Source: Vibrio scophthalmi LMG 19158 (lineage in GTDB: Bacteria > Pseudomonadota > Gammaproteobacteria > Enterobacterales > Vibrionaceae). From it: a stretch of 64,000 bases of DNA. Every line of letters starts with the position of its first letter. Position 1 is the first letter of the stretch. Position numbers and translations under genes: made by a program. Positions 37,531-46,663 of the stretch are shown piece after piece. Below the pieces are notes generated by a model, which was not told where the DNA came from, searched no databases, and saw only the letters and a list, made by a program, of their open reading frames with translations. The stretch is from NCBI RefSeq assembly GCF_000222585.1, contig NZ_AFWE01000029.1, positions 30,162-94,161 of the forward strand. Reading direction: 5' to 3'.

Positions 37531-38913
37531 ATGAAAATAAAAACACTTAGCATCTTCGTCAGTGCTGCTTTGCTTTCAGGCTGTACTAGCATGATACAAA
37601 AAAATGATTTTGATAGTTTTAATTCAAAGATGAATACCGGTGATTATTCTGGAGCCTCTCAAGTTGCATTAGACCATGCTGGTTATGATCAAGAAACAGG
37701 TCAAACTGATGACTTACTATGGACACTTCAAGCAGGCGCTACGCTAAATTACGCCGGCCAATACGAGCTATCAACTAAGTTGCTTGATTCAACAGAAAAC
37801 ATGATGAAAAGTGAAGATACAGAAGGAGCAGTATCTGAAACCGCTGAGTTGGTGGGATCTATCGCAGGCAACGATGCGATGCTTGATTATGAACAAGCTC
37901 AATATGACGGCGTAATGACAAACACAATCAAAGCATGGAATTTTCTGGCGCAGAATGACTATCAAAATGCGCGTGTAGAACTTAACCGTGCAGAAGAGCG
38001 CCAGCGCCGTGCTGCTCAACATTTTGCCGATGAAATTAAAAAGCGAAAGGCAGAGTTAAAAGAAGAAGCAGGTGACTCTGGCGCATTGGTTAAGCAAAGT
38101 GTCGAGTCTGAACAAACCAAAATTGCTCTTGCAAAGGCTGGCATCGAGCAAGGTCAATGGAAGCCATATCAAGGTTATGTGAACCCGTTTACCACCTACA
38201 GTTACGGCTTGCAGCTAATGCTGACAGGTAAAAACAAGTCGGACTTCCAAAAGGCTGCTGATTCATTTAAACGTGTCTATTCAATGACAAACTCTCAAGT
38301 GGCTAAAAACGATTATGAATTAGCCCGTTCACTAGCAAGAAGTAATAATACGAAGAAGCTTGATAACAAAGTTTGGATTATATTTGAAAATGGTCAATCT
38401 GTCGTAAAAGAAGAGAAGCGTGTTGACTTGCCAATATTCTTGCTTTCAAACGATGTGGCATATTCAGGTATTGCACTTCCGACCTTAAAAGAGCGCGGTA
38501 CGTCATATGAAAACATTCTAGTTAATACTTCGAATACAGAAACGATTGCAGATATGGACAAAATTATTGGCGCAGAGTTTGATCAAGAATTTCCATATAT
38601 TCTCGCTCGTGAAGTGACTCGCGCAACGGTTAAAACTATCGCTCAGAAACAAATTAAAGATGAAAATGAAGTGTTAGGTAACGTATTTGCTGTTTTACAA
38701 ATGGCGACTACAGGGGCGGATATTCGCTCTTTCTCAGCACTACCAAGTGAATATCAAGCCACGCGTATTGAGGCCAAAGATCGTAAAGTGACCATTCAAG
38801 CGGGGAACTACACTATCCCGGTAGAATTAGCGAAAGAATCGAAAGCTCACATCATTTATGTGAAATCAGTATCTCCGGTTATAGAGCCAACGATCAAAGT
38901 TGTAAATATTTAA
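37531..38913 (+). CDS. COG3014-like lipoprotein with TPR-like helical domain
   Basis: The 460-residue protein has a clear lipobox (SAALLSGCTS, Cys at about residue 18) followed by Thr-Ser, so outer-membrane retention is likely. The N-terminal two-thirds is helical with TPR-like features (AWNFLAQNDYQNARVELNRAEERQRRAA and YSYGLQLMLTGKNKSDFQKAADSFKRVY). The C-terminal part is mixed alpha/beta (VWIIFENGQSVVKEEKRVDLP). It is the first gene of a tight operon: the LpoB-like gene starts 9 bases after its stop. Members of this family recur next to LpoB-like genes in gamma-proteobacteria, to my knowledge. No biochemical function is known. Ribosome site weak. Confidence 0.82.
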   Translation: MKIKTLSIFVSAALLSGCTSMIQKNDFDSFNSKMNTGDYSGASQVALDHAGYDQETGQTDDLLWTLQAGATLNYAGQYELSTKLLDSTENMMKSEDTEGAVSETAELVGSIAGNDAMLDYEQAQYDGVMTNTIKAWNFLAQNDYQNARVELNRAEERQRRAAQHFADEIKKRKAELKEEAGDSGALVKQSVESEQTKIALAKAGIEQGQWKPYQGYVNPFTTYSYGLQLMLTGKNKSDFQKAADSFKRVYSMTNSQVAKNDYELARSLARSNNTKKLDNKVWIIFENGQSVVKEEKRVDLPIFLLSNDVAYSGIALPTLKERGTSYENILVNTSNTETIADMDKIIGAEFDQEFPYILAREVTRATVKTIAQKQIKDENEVLGNVFAVLQMATTGADIRSFSALPSEYQATRIEAKDRKVTIQAGNYTIPVELAKESKAHIIYVKSVSPVIEPTIKVVNI

Positions 38914-38922
38914 GAGGCAAAA

Positions 38923-39525
38923 ATGAATAAACTCGCTCTAGCTTTAGCAATCACGGCATCAACTTTGGTCGGTTGTAAAACCACCACAACGTATATTGAT
39001 GCTGCAGATACACAAACCAATGTCGTTGCTGCGTTATCTTATGCTGACTTTAATAAAGCGGCATCTGAAATGGCGAACGAAATTATTAGCAGCAAATTGA
39101 TGACTCACCCACAAGCGGATGTTGGTGGGAGATATATCATTTATGTGAATGATATTGAAAATGACACGATGCAACGTCTAGACACCGATCAATTAACAAA
39201 GTCATTGCGTGTTGAGTTATTGCAATCAGGTAAGTTTCTGGTGACGACAGCATTTGGTGAAGATGATGCGACGAAAAAGATGCGTGATCTCAAAGATTTC
39301 AAAATGGTTAAGCAGTCTAGCGTGAAAGGCGATAATCAAGTTCTAGCACCTGATTTTAGCCTTTCAGGTAAAATTCTTCAGCGTAATGCTTCTTTAGATA
39401 ATGGAGACACTCGCATTGAGTACTACTTCCAAATGTCGATGACCAATATTGAAAATGGTCTTGCGTATTGGGAAGGAGAGAGAGTGGTAGGTAAAGTAGC
39501 CGACGGCGATAGCGTTAGCTGGTAA
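38923..39525 (+). CDS. LpoB-like lipoprotein
   Basis: The 200-residue lipoprotein has the lipobox TLVGC (Cys at about 18). The body follows the LpoB pattern: YADFNKAASEMANEIISSKLM, RYIIYVNDIENDTMQRLDTDQLTKSLRVELLQSGKFLVT, DFSLSGKILQRNA and YYFQMSMTNIENGLAYWEGER. LpoB reaches from the outer membrane through peptidoglycan and activates PBP1B. Vibrios use CsiV/LpoA-type activators for their main PBPs, so this protein may act elsewhere. A ribosome site (AGAGG) lies in the 9-base gap after the previous gene. The protein lacks the long disordered linker of E. coli LpoB. I call the fold, not the function. Confidence 0.83.
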   Translation: MNKLALALAITASTLVGCKTTTTYIDAADTQTNVVAALSYADFNKAASEMANEIISSKLMTHPQADVGGRYIIYVNDIENDTMQRLDTDQLTKSLRVELLQSGKFLVTTAFGEDDATKKMRDLKDFKMVKQSSVKGDNQVLAPDFSLSGKILQRNASLDNGDTRIEYYFQMSMTNIENGLAYWEGERVVGKVADGDSVSW

Positions 39526-39573
39526 TAAGTTCAATGGGCAGCATCGCTGCCCATTATTTATATGAGAAAAAAA

Positions 39574-40986
39574 ATGAAATTAAATAAATTACTAGCTGCT
39601 ATGCTAATTTCGGGATTTTCACTGCAATTATCGGCGTCAGAGGCTCCATCACAATTACCAAAGGAGCCTGAAGTGTCTCAAGAGGTGATCGGTCAACAGT
39701 CGGATCAAGATGTTGTGAAGGCAGAGGCTGAAGCGGACACATTGGACTTGGTTGAAAGTAAGTTAGAAACATACGTTGGGAACGTAAAAGCAAGTTTAGA
39801 GAAGCAAGGCAAACAACATAAGGTTTTTGTTTTTTCGGGCACGGCTGATTTGATGGTTGATATCAATGATCCCAACTGGTCTAAAAAACGTGAACGAGCT
39901 TTGGAAGAAGCAGCGTTTAATGCACGTAAAGAATACTTAGAAACATTAAATACCAGCGTTGAAAACAGCACGATTTCAACGTTGTCATACAGTAACGGTT
40001 TACCAGTTCCAACGGTGAATGATTTTAAAACTGACGACCAAGTTGCGAGTTTCATTGATAAGATACTCGCAGTTCTTGATGGTAAACTGGATAAAGAATT
40101 GCAAGAAATGGGCATAGACCCTGAGCAATATAATGCAGCGCCACCGCATATTAAACGCGACCTATACAAACAATCGGTTGTTGATCAAACTGAACGCTCA
40201 TCATACGGTGATCTAGCTGGCATGATGGTAGTCAAAGTTTTTGAAGAGGTTCGAGATTCCGGACAAGGTACGATAGGCGTAGTGATGGTTCTATCGGCTA
40301 ATAAGCGCGACCAAGTGCGTGCCATGATTGAGTCGGATGGGCAGGTTCAAGCCCAAACTGATAAAATGAATACCAAATTTAGCAATATTCATGCGATGCT
40401 TTCCGCGCAAAAAGAGAGCTTGTATTTAAAATCGGGCACTCAGATTATTTATGACGCTGAAGGTTACCCAATGATTATCGCTTACGGTCAATCGGGTGTA
40501 ACGTACTCAAACTCATCTGCGAAGAAAAAGATTGAGCGAAAAGTTGCGCAAAAATTTGCGACTAACAATGCATGGGCTAATTTGGCACGAACTTACAATC
40601 TAAGCGGTGATTTTAAAGAAACCTCGTCAACTCAAAACCAAGTCAGTGAAAGTGAAAAGTTTGAATTGATTGTAGACTCAGTCCGTCAAACGTCTAGCGG
40701 CCTAACTGAAAACTTGATTGAACAGCTAAATGAACGTACAGCGATGACGTCATCAATTCAAAACATGACTGGTGTGAGTCCCGAATTAGAATGGCGTCGC
40801 AAGCATCCTATTACAGGCCATGAAATGGTGGGTACGGTTCTGGTGTGGCATCCAAAGAAAGTGACTAATGCGGTTAATCTTGCTAGCGGAAAAAGCGAAG
40901 CGCAACTAGACATGGAAGTTGCAGAGCCAAGTGATTCGGTAAACTCCGCTGAATCAGAAGATATGTTTGATGCGGCGGATTTCTAA
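39574..40986 (+). CDS. Exported protein of unknown function, third gene of the envelope operon
   Basis: The 470-residue protein has a signal peptide (MKLNKLLAAMLISGFSLQLSASE). I chose the ATG at 39574 over the upstream ATG at 39562 because GAG and A-rich sequence lies just before it and the signal fits. The mature N-terminus is acidic and Gln/Glu-rich. A domain around 85-290 (KVFVFSGTADLMVDINDPNW, RERALEEAAFNARKEYLETL, DLAGMMVVKVFEEV) has the look of a repeated-ABD or CsgG-associated fold, but I cannot name it. The C-terminus is acidic. The stop codon is directly followed by the ATG of the next gene. Function unknown. Confidence 0.78.
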   Translation: MKLNKLLAAMLISGFSLQLSASEAPSQLPKEPEVSQEVIGQQSDQDVVKAEAEADTLDLVESKLETYVGNVKASLEKQGKQHKVFVFSGTADLMVDINDPNWSKKRERALEEAAFNARKEYLETLNTSVENSTISTLSYSNGLPVPTVNDFKTDDQVASFIDKILAVLDGKLDKELQEMGIDPEQYNAAPPHIKRDLYKQSVVDQTERSSYGDLAGMMVVKVFEEVRDSGQGTIGVVMVLSANKRDQVRAMIESDGQVQAQTDKMNTKFSNIHAMLSAQKESLYLKSGTQIIYDAEGYPMIIAYGQSGVTYSNSSAKKKIERKVAQKFATNNAWANLARTYNLSGDFKETSSTQNQVSESEKFELIVDSVRQTSSGLTENLIEQLNERTAMTSSIQNMTGVSPELEWRRKHPITGHEMVGTVLVWHPKKVTNAVNLASGKSEAQLDMEVAEPSDSVNSAESEDMFDAADF

Positions 40987-42105
40987 ATGAAATTTAAATC
41001 GATTCTAGCCGTGTCGTTATGCTGTGTTGCATCAATGGTAAATGCAAGCAGCTATGAAACGGTTATCACCACAGGGCAAGGGGACACCCTCGATCAAGCG
41101 ATTGATCAAGGGTTGCGCCGTGCGATAGAGCAGGTGTCGGGTGTCTCTATTGACAGTGCGCGAATTTCTACCACTACATACAGTTCTAACAACGAAGGTA
41201 GTGACGCTAAGGAAGCTATGATCGATGGTACACACATGTCTGCCAAGGGCGATGTTAAGTATCGGGTGCTTACCGAAAAGTGCTTGAATGATTTTTGTAA
41301 TGTTCGATTAGAAGTTAATGTAAAAGTTGATCCTAAGGATAAGATCAAAGATCTTAATGCGAATCGTAGAACAATAGCGATTGGAGATTTCACTGGTCCC
41401 AAAGGGGCGACAATCACCAATAAAGTGAAAGACCTTTTGGTACAAGATCGTAAGTTTAAAGTTCTCAACGATAAGTCTGATCCGGCATTGCAATACCTAG
41501 TTACTGGTAAGGTTGTAAGCGCTAATACACACAAGCGTGTTGTAGATAATTCACGAACGGTCGAGCTAACGGGTGAGCATATTAAAGACGTTAAAACCTA
41601 TTACAACACTGATGTGGTTATCGAGTTTCAGATCTTTGATGTCATGCACAATCAGATTAAATGGTCTGCAACGGTACCAACGACGTCTAGTCGGAACAAC
41701 TTGTCGCTCTTAGTTGATATTGCATCTAAGAAAGTATTCAACCAACTCAAAGATAATATTTATCCTTTGGTTGTATTGGTTGGAGACAATGGCTCGATCG
41801 TGCTTAACTCTGGTGGCGAAACGGTTAAGCAAGGTGAGTACTTTGATGTTTTCACATTAGGAGAGAAGTTTGTAGACCCTATCACTAAAGAAAGCCTGGG
41901 TCGTGATGAAACGAAGGTGGCAACGGTAAAGGTGACTAAGGTTTTACCTAAGCTTGCCTATGTCAAAGTGATTAAAGGCGATAGCTCAGCGCTAAAATCA
42001 AACAGCATTGCGCGTAAATCAACTTATCGCCCTGCAGTAAAGAAAGTAAGTACAAAAGCACCAGCTAAAGTTGAAAAGGAAAAATCAGTTGGTATTATTC
42101 TTTAG
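40987..42105 (+). CDS. CsgG/FlgT-like exported protein
   Basis: The 372-residue protein has a signal peptide (MKFKSILAVSLCCVASMVNA). Residues about 28-110 (TGQGDTLDQAIDQGLRRAIEQVSGVSI, CNVRLEVNVKVDP) resemble the FlgT N-terminal or LPP20-type domain. Residues about 125-270 (RTIAIGDFTGPKGATITNKVKDLLVQDRKFKVLN, LQYLVTGKVVSANTH, FQIFDVMHNQIKWSATVP) resemble the CsgG/anticodon-binding-like fold also seen in LpoB. A small beta domain and a basic tail (RKSTYRPAVKKVSTKAPAKV) follow. It begins immediately after the previous stop codon and ends the operon. A periplasmic or outer-membrane assembly role is inferred from the fold, not shown. Confidence 0.78.
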   Translation: MKFKSILAVSLCCVASMVNASSYETVITTGQGDTLDQAIDQGLRRAIEQVSGVSIDSARISTTTYSSNNEGSDAKEAMIDGTHMSAKGDVKYRVLTEKCLNDFCNVRLEVNVKVDPKDKIKDLNANRRTIAIGDFTGPKGATITNKVKDLLVQDRKFKVLNDKSDPALQYLVTGKVVSANTHKRVVDNSRTVELTGEHIKDVKTYYNTDVVIEFQIFDVMHNQIKWSATVPTTSSRNNLSLLVDIASKKVFNQLKDNIYPLVVLVGDNGSIVLNSGGETVKQGEYFDVFTLGEKFVDPITKESLGRDETKVATVKVTKVLPKLAYVKVIKGDSSALKSNSIARKSTYRPAVKKVSTKAPAKVEKEKSVGIIL

Positions 42106-42130
42106 ATTCTTGATAGTGACTTAATTAAGC

Positions 42131-42163
42131 AAAAGCCCGGCATCATATGCGGGGCTTTTTTAT
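42131..42163. terminator. Terminator between the envelope operon and pirin gene
   Basis: The stem AAAAGCCC-GGCA/TGC-GGGGCTTTT has one imperfect pair and a TCATA loop. It is followed by TTTTTAT and lies between convergent genes. Confidence 0.85.
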
Positions 42164-42169
42164 CTGGTT

Positions 42170-42865
42170 TTAAGGAAGGTCAAACACTAGAGCGGTAACG
42201 GTCTGATCGCTTTGATTGATTAAATCCAGGCTGTTCTCTTCTACAATTTTTGCACCATCGCCGGGGCATAGCGTGACATCGTTAACAGTCAATTGCCCAT
42301 GCACTAACTGAATATAGGTCCGTCGCCCATGAGCAATCGGCATGGTGAGCTCTCGCCTAGCAGGCAATATCAATTGGTGTAGTGTGGCATCTTGTTTAAT
42401 TTGCAGCGCGCCATTGCCGCCATCAGGTGTTGCGATAGTGGTTAATCCTTCTCGTTGACCAAAGTCTCTTTGTTGATAGCGAGGCCCTCCCCCTAATACG
42501 TTTGGCTCTATCCAAATTTGCAGTAGTTTAAGCTCTTCTTCATGTGAAGCGTTGAATTCGCTGTGGTAAATGCCTTTACCGGCGGACATAAGCTGAAATT
42601 CACCGACTGGAAGGCGCTGTTGATGACCAGCGCTATCTTGATGCGCTATCGAACCTTGAGTAATAAAGGTAATGATTTCCATATCTTTATGCGGATGGGT
42701 GTCAAAGCCAGCACCTGGTGCAATGACATCATCATTGATCACTCGTAAGGCTGAAAAACCCATCTGTAGCGGATCATAATACTGACCAAAAGAAAATGAA
42801 TGTTTGCTGTCGAGCCAACCAATATTGGCGTGGCCTCGCTCATCTGCGTGTCTAATCTCAATCAT
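42170..42865 (-). CDS. Pirin-family protein (YhhW type)
   Basis: The 231-residue double cupin protein starts MIEIRHADERGHANIGWLDS; AAGGAG lies upstream of the ATG at 42865. The N-terminal cupin keeps the metal-binding set of the pirin family: FDTHPHKDMEIITFI (two His), then GKGIYHSEFNASHEEE with His and Glu. The C-terminal cupin is less conserved. Pirins of the YhhW type act as quercetin 2,3-dioxygenases in vitro, and others regulate transcription or redox steps. The physiological substrate is unknown. The gene stands alone. Confidence 0.92.
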   Translation of the reverse strand: MIEIRHADERGHANIGWLDSKHSFSFGQYYDPLQMGFSALRVINDDVIAPGAGFDTHPHKDMEIITFITQGSIAHQDSAGHQQRLPVGEFQLMSAGKGIYHSEFNASHEEELKLLQIWIEPNVLGGGPRYQQRDFGQREGLTTIATPDGGNGALQIKQDATLHQLILPARRELTMPIAHGRRTYIQLVHGQLTVNDVTLCPGDGAKIVEENSLDLINQSDQTVTALVFDLP

Positions 42866-43046
42866 ACTTATCTCCTTAATCGCTTCATCACGCAAAACTC
42901 ATGGCAAGTTAATATCCAATTGCTCTTGTAGTGAACAAAGTGTAAAGCGTTTATTTAACGGAATTAATGTCTGAGAATTGGTAAAGATGGTCAAAATAAT
43001 TGAATGATTTCTATAGGCGTCTTCTTAAGTGACTGGCTGCTTGGTT

Positions 43047-45473
43047 TTAGCGAGTTCTTTCGAAATCTTCGAGTGAGAAGTCGAGCCCTCCTAGCCAAAA
43101 ATCGGCATCTAACTGCTTGGACAATACATACTCTTTGTCGCCGATTTCTAAGGTGACTAGGTAAAGACCAGCGATGAGCCCTTCAACTACGTAGAATCCA
43201 TCCGCCTCAACAACACTGGAGTATTCCTCAAGTTTGTTTAAGTGCTTAAAATAGATAAAGGCTTTGTCGTTAATATCAGCCTTTATAAAACCATCGGCGC
43301 CAAACGAATTGATGAGCGTAACAACCACTTCTGTTGTGGCAATTTCCCGAGTATTAAGAAAAATTGGATTTTGCTCTGGGCTAAGGCTTAGATCGAGTGA
43401 TCCTTCGTCAATTTTCAATGTCAGCTCTTTTCTCGCGGGAATTCGCTCAAATGTGAATTCGCCATTTTGATTGGTTGTGGCATGTTGACTAAGCAGTTGT
43501 AACTTTACATCGGCAATAGGGGAGCCATTTTGGTCGACAACTTTACCTTTGACAGCCGCGTAACTATATTCATCCCAACCGACTAAGTGAGTCGTTTCAC
43601 TGTCGAAATTTGTCATTGCACCAAATTCGGCGGTAAGTTGAAAGCGATAGCTTTCTTGGTCACCGTCGAGCGTCAAATGAAGGTTATGGTTTATATCTGC
43701 ACTATAAGAGGCATGTGCGGTTAGATCATCATCTTGGTGGTTGAGTTGTAGACTTGTGGACACTTGTTGAAATAGAGAAAAGGGGTTCAACCAGCAATTG
43801 GAACAATTTTTCCTCAGGCGCGCGGAACTGCGGTAGTAATCACCGTATTCATCCAGCTCAGTATTGATGGCCCAAGAGGTGTCAGACAAACTACTTTTTG
43901 TCAGCTCTACCTTGTGGAGTGTACTACTTCGATGATTGGTGCGAGAGTAATCATAGTTAGCCGCATACGAGAGGTAGAGGCTCGGAGACAGTTGACGTCG
44001 GAGTGTGGGATTAAGTTCAAAGGCGTTGTCATCTATGGTCGCTCTTGAAGTAAAGCTAAAATGTCGGGTCGATAAACTATAGTCAAGTTGGTGGTATTCA
44101 AGTTCATCAGCATCGAAGTTATCTGCTTTATTTAAATCAAGCGTCAATGATTGAGATTTTGAAAGTAGCACATCAAAGCGAGTAGGGAATCGGTCTAGTT
44201 CCGCTATCCAACCAAATCGTGTAGAAAGCCAGTGGGTAGGGAGAAGCTGGGCTTGCACACCACTGTAGGTTTCATCTTCAATATGGAATAGGCTTATGCC
44301 CAGTGTGCCGTAATTGGTTAGGCCATAATCAAGAGAGACGACACCTGCTTGGGTCTCGTCGTTTCCGTAAGCAAACTTAGTTGCCCACTCACCTTTAGGC
44401 AAAAAATCGCTGTCGATACCCGCGACAGTGATCTCTTCTTCAGACCATAAGCCTTCACCAAGATAGTAGCGAAAGGTGACAGTATCGCCGGGAGAGATAT
44501 TTTGCTCGTCTATCGTAAATCGACCGAATGAATCGGAGAGATAACTATTGCGATAGATACCATTGACGAGGACATCGACTTCGATGTTTGGCTTAGTGCT
44601 ATTTTCCAACTGTAAGTTGCCAAATCCCGGCTGTTGGACACGGTTGGTATAGTAGAGGCCGTGTTCGAGGCTTTGGTTATTGATGAAGGTGTCACCATCA
44701 AGAAGAATGTGGCCCAACTCTAGTCGCCCAGAGCCTTGGTTTGTGCTGACCGCGATGTTGTAATAGCTAATTGGATCTTCTAGTTTAGAATCTATCGACA
44801 GTTGTGAGAGTGAATTTTCCGTACTGAAAAGAATGTCAGCCAGTGCTGATAACTCAACATGCTGATCATTTGAGTCATAGTCTGTTGATACTGCCAAGCG
44901 AGAAGCGAGCCCAACGTCACTATTTGCAGGTATGACAGTCTGCGCATGCCGCGACTCTGCCTCGAGTGCTTTATCTCGTATTGATTTTTTTAACTTCGAG
45001 ATATCTTTTTCAAGTTCTGAAAGACTTTTAAAACTCTTATCGATGTAAAGCTTGTAATCATCCAAAACCCACTTGGTGGTAATGGGTAAGCATTGAGGCA
45101 GAGAATCCCAATGAACAAAGGTATTTCCCTCAAATTCCACCGTTTCAATTGCGGTTTGTGCATTTGGTTCTGAATAGCAAGTTTTTTGGTTTAGATCGAC
45201 AGAATAGGAGGGCAACTCACGCGCAAGATCATGGGGTAGGAAAAATTCGCATTCGCCACCGCTACAGTCACCGTTCATCTCAAGTAAATACATAGCCAGA
45301 TTTTCAATACTTAGATACGGTTGCTCATCGAAATCCATCATTACACGATAAAAATTCTCGCTAGTATCAGCTAAGCGAATTTCGATATGCGCAGTGAAGA
45401 GATCTTGGGCAAAACCTTTAGAGCTAGCTCCTGATAAGAGAGCTAGCCAAAGTGGCAGCAGCCATTTAGACAT
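43047..45473 (-). CDS. Outer-membrane usher of an alternative chaperone-usher pilus (TcfC-like)
   Basis: The 808-residue protein has a signal peptide (to KGFAQ). An N-terminal domain with a Cys pair is followed by a beta-barrel region with usher-like segments (LELGHILLDGDTF, IEVDVLVNGIYRNSYLSDSFGRFTIDEQNISPGDTVTFRYY). Tandem beta-strand repeats and a carboxypeptidase regulatory-like domain (VKGKVVDQNGSPIADVKLQLLSQHATTNQNGEFTF, about residues 650-700) follow. Another small C-terminal domain ends the protein. It is shorter than classical FimD ushers and closer to CS1/TcfC-type ushers. The adjacent chaperone and pilin genes fix the context. No strong ribosome site is seen; translation may follow from the chaperone gene 20 bases upstream. 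Confidence 0.85.
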   Translation of the reverse strand: MSKWLLPLWLALLSGASSKGFAQDLFTAHIEIRLADTSENFYRVMMDFDEQPYLSIENLAMYLLEMNGDCSGGECEFFLPHDLARELPSYSVDLNQKTCYSEPNAQTAIETVEFEGNTFVHWDSLPQCLPITTKWVLDDYKLYIDKSFKSLSELEKDISKLKKSIRDKALEAESRHAQTVIPANSDVGLASRLAVSTDYDSNDQHVELSALADILFSTENSLSQLSIDSKLEDPISYYNIAVSTNQGSGRLELGHILLDGDTFINNQSLEHGLYYTNRVQQPGFGNLQLENSTKPNIEVDVLVNGIYRNSYLSDSFGRFTIDEQNISPGDTVTFRYYLGEGLWSEEEITVAGIDSDFLPKGEWATKFAYGNDETQAGVVSLDYGLTNYGTLGISLFHIEDETYSGVQAQLLPTHWLSTRFGWIAELDRFPTRFDVLLSKSQSLTLDLNKADNFDADELEYHQLDYSLSTRHFSFTSRATIDDNAFELNPTLRRQLSPSLYLSYAANYDYSRTNHRSSTLHKVELTKSSLSDTSWAINTELDEYGDYYRSSARLRKNCSNCWLNPFSLFQQVSTSLQLNHQDDDLTAHASYSADINHNLHLTLDGDQESYRFQLTAEFGAMTNFDSETTHLVGWDEYSYAAVKGKVVDQNGSPIADVKLQLLSQHATTNQNGEFTFERIPARKELTLKIDEGSLDLSLSPEQNPIFLNTREIATTEVVVTLINSFGADGFIKADINDKAFIYFKHLNKLEEYSSVVEADGFYVVEGLIAGLYLVTLEIGDKEYVLSKQLDADFWLGGLDFSLEDFERTR

Positions 45474-45493
45474 TACTTGTAGCTCAAAGCTGG

Positions 45494-46189
45494 CTATTTA
45501 GTGCACTGAAATAACCTTTGGTCGTCTTGTCTTATCGTCAGTGTTTCCCCATTTTTCTTAGCCAAGCGCATGGTACTTTCTCTCAGCAATACGATTTTTC
45601 GAGCATCAGTGACATCGCTTTCAATCCAAGCGCTAAACTGAAATTTTCCTTGGTTTACGATAGTCAACTGAGATGGATTACAGTCAAACTCCATTTTTTG
45701 TATCGGCGTGCCTTTGGCTTGATAAAGTGGGATAAAAGTGTGAACGTTAAATTGAATATCGATACTTGAGTCGGCGCTTTCATCCGCGCTATTTTTTTGG
45801 CTAGGTACTGTAGTGGTTGGGCTAAACTGCAAATAGGTACGGTACTCACCATCTGGGAGTGAATCCGGGATAGCAGGAATTTGTATACGAATGGTGCGGC
45901 GTTGATTAGGTTTAAGGCTACGAATAACTGGAGGAGAGAGACGTACCTTTGATGAGATATCTTCAATAGTTTGTACATTAGGGTTGTTACGCGTTACATC
46001 GTTGCTTGCAATAGGTTTATAAACGGAATTAATTTCAACCCGTAGCGCTTCGTTACCGGTATTTTCAATGATCACCTGCTCGGTGACGGTTTTAGAACCA
46101 TCGATAACAATCCGAGTAGGGGCGATAAGCAGTTGAGCGTAACTTTGAAATGAGAGTAACAAACAGGCTATGACGAAAGAATGCTTCAT
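45494..46189 (-). CDS. Periplasmic pilus chaperone (PapD-like)
   Basis: The 231-residue protein has a signal peptide (MKHSFVIACLLLSFQSYAQ). The first Ig-like domain has the chaperone pattern LLIAPTRIVIDGSKTVTEQVIIENTGNEALRVEI. The segment RRTIRIQIPAIPDSLPDGEYRTYLQFSP matches the F1-G1 region in position. A second domain ends with the Cys pair C...C (NPSQL and RLFQCTK). Its start overlaps the previous gene's stop by ATGA, which indicates coupled translation. It keeps pilins from misfolding and hands them to the usher encoded next. It is the third gene of the operon. Confidence 0.88.
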   Translation of the reverse strand: MKHSFVIACLLLSFQSYAQLLIAPTRIVIDGSKTVTEQVIIENTGNEALRVEINSVYKPIASNDVTRNNPNVQTIEDISSKVRLSPPVIRSLKPNQRRTIRIQIPAIPDSLPDGEYRTYLQFSPTTTVPSQKNSADESADSSIDIQFNVHTFIPLYQAKGTPIQKMEFDCNPSQLTIVNQGKFQFSAWIESDVTDARKIVLLRESTMRLAKKNGETLTIRQDDQRLFQCTK

Positions 46190-46617
46190 AAATAATCGAT
46201 CTCAATGGGAATTGAATTGGAATAGGTGCCGGGAGAATGATTGGATTGCACAGTCGCTTTTGCGCCAATACAAAGTAAATCAGTAATTCCCGTATTTTTA
46301 ACGGTGGCAATTCCTGCACTTGATAGGCCACAACCGAATATAAACTGGTTAATCGATATTTTTTCATTACCACGAGCAATGGTTTGGTCGCTAGGCAAAG
46401 AAATTTGGATCTTCTTACCTTTTTTACCTTTGATATAAAAACGAAACACATCGGTTTGATTTATTCTTGGGTGTGAGGTGATTTGTTGATGCGAACCAGA
46501 AACCAATTGTTGAGAAAATCGTAGTTGATTATTTTCTGTCACCACTGAAAGGGTGGTATCGCAATATGCGTTTGACGAAAATAGAATGAGTAATACGAAT
46601 GAGCGTGAATTAAACAT
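46186..46617 (-). CDS. Probable minor pilin or tip subunit
   Basis: The 143-residue protein has a signal peptide (MFNSRSFVLLILFSSNAYC). I took the ATG at 46617 because an upstream start would overlap the previous gene and delay the signal; no ribosome site is evident. The mature part is beta-rich. Its ending SPGTYSNSIPIEIDYL resembles the terminal donor-strand pattern of DUF4402/spore-coat-U pilins. Two Cys (FGCGLSS, DLLCIGAK) could form a disulfide. It is the second gene in the operon pilin, this gene, chaperone, usher. Role as a minor or tip subunit is inferred from position and ending. Confidence 0.7.
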   Translation of the reverse strand: MFNSRSFVLLILFSSNAYCDTTLSVVTENNQLRFSQQLVSGSHQQITSHPRINQTDVFRFYIKGKKGKKIQISLPSDQTIARGNEKISINQFIFGCGLSSAGIATVKNTGITDLLCIGAKATVQSNHSPGTYSNSIPIEIDYL

Positions 46618-46663
46618 AATAAATAGAGGGAGGCGATGATTGCTCTCCCTCAAAAATACTTGA

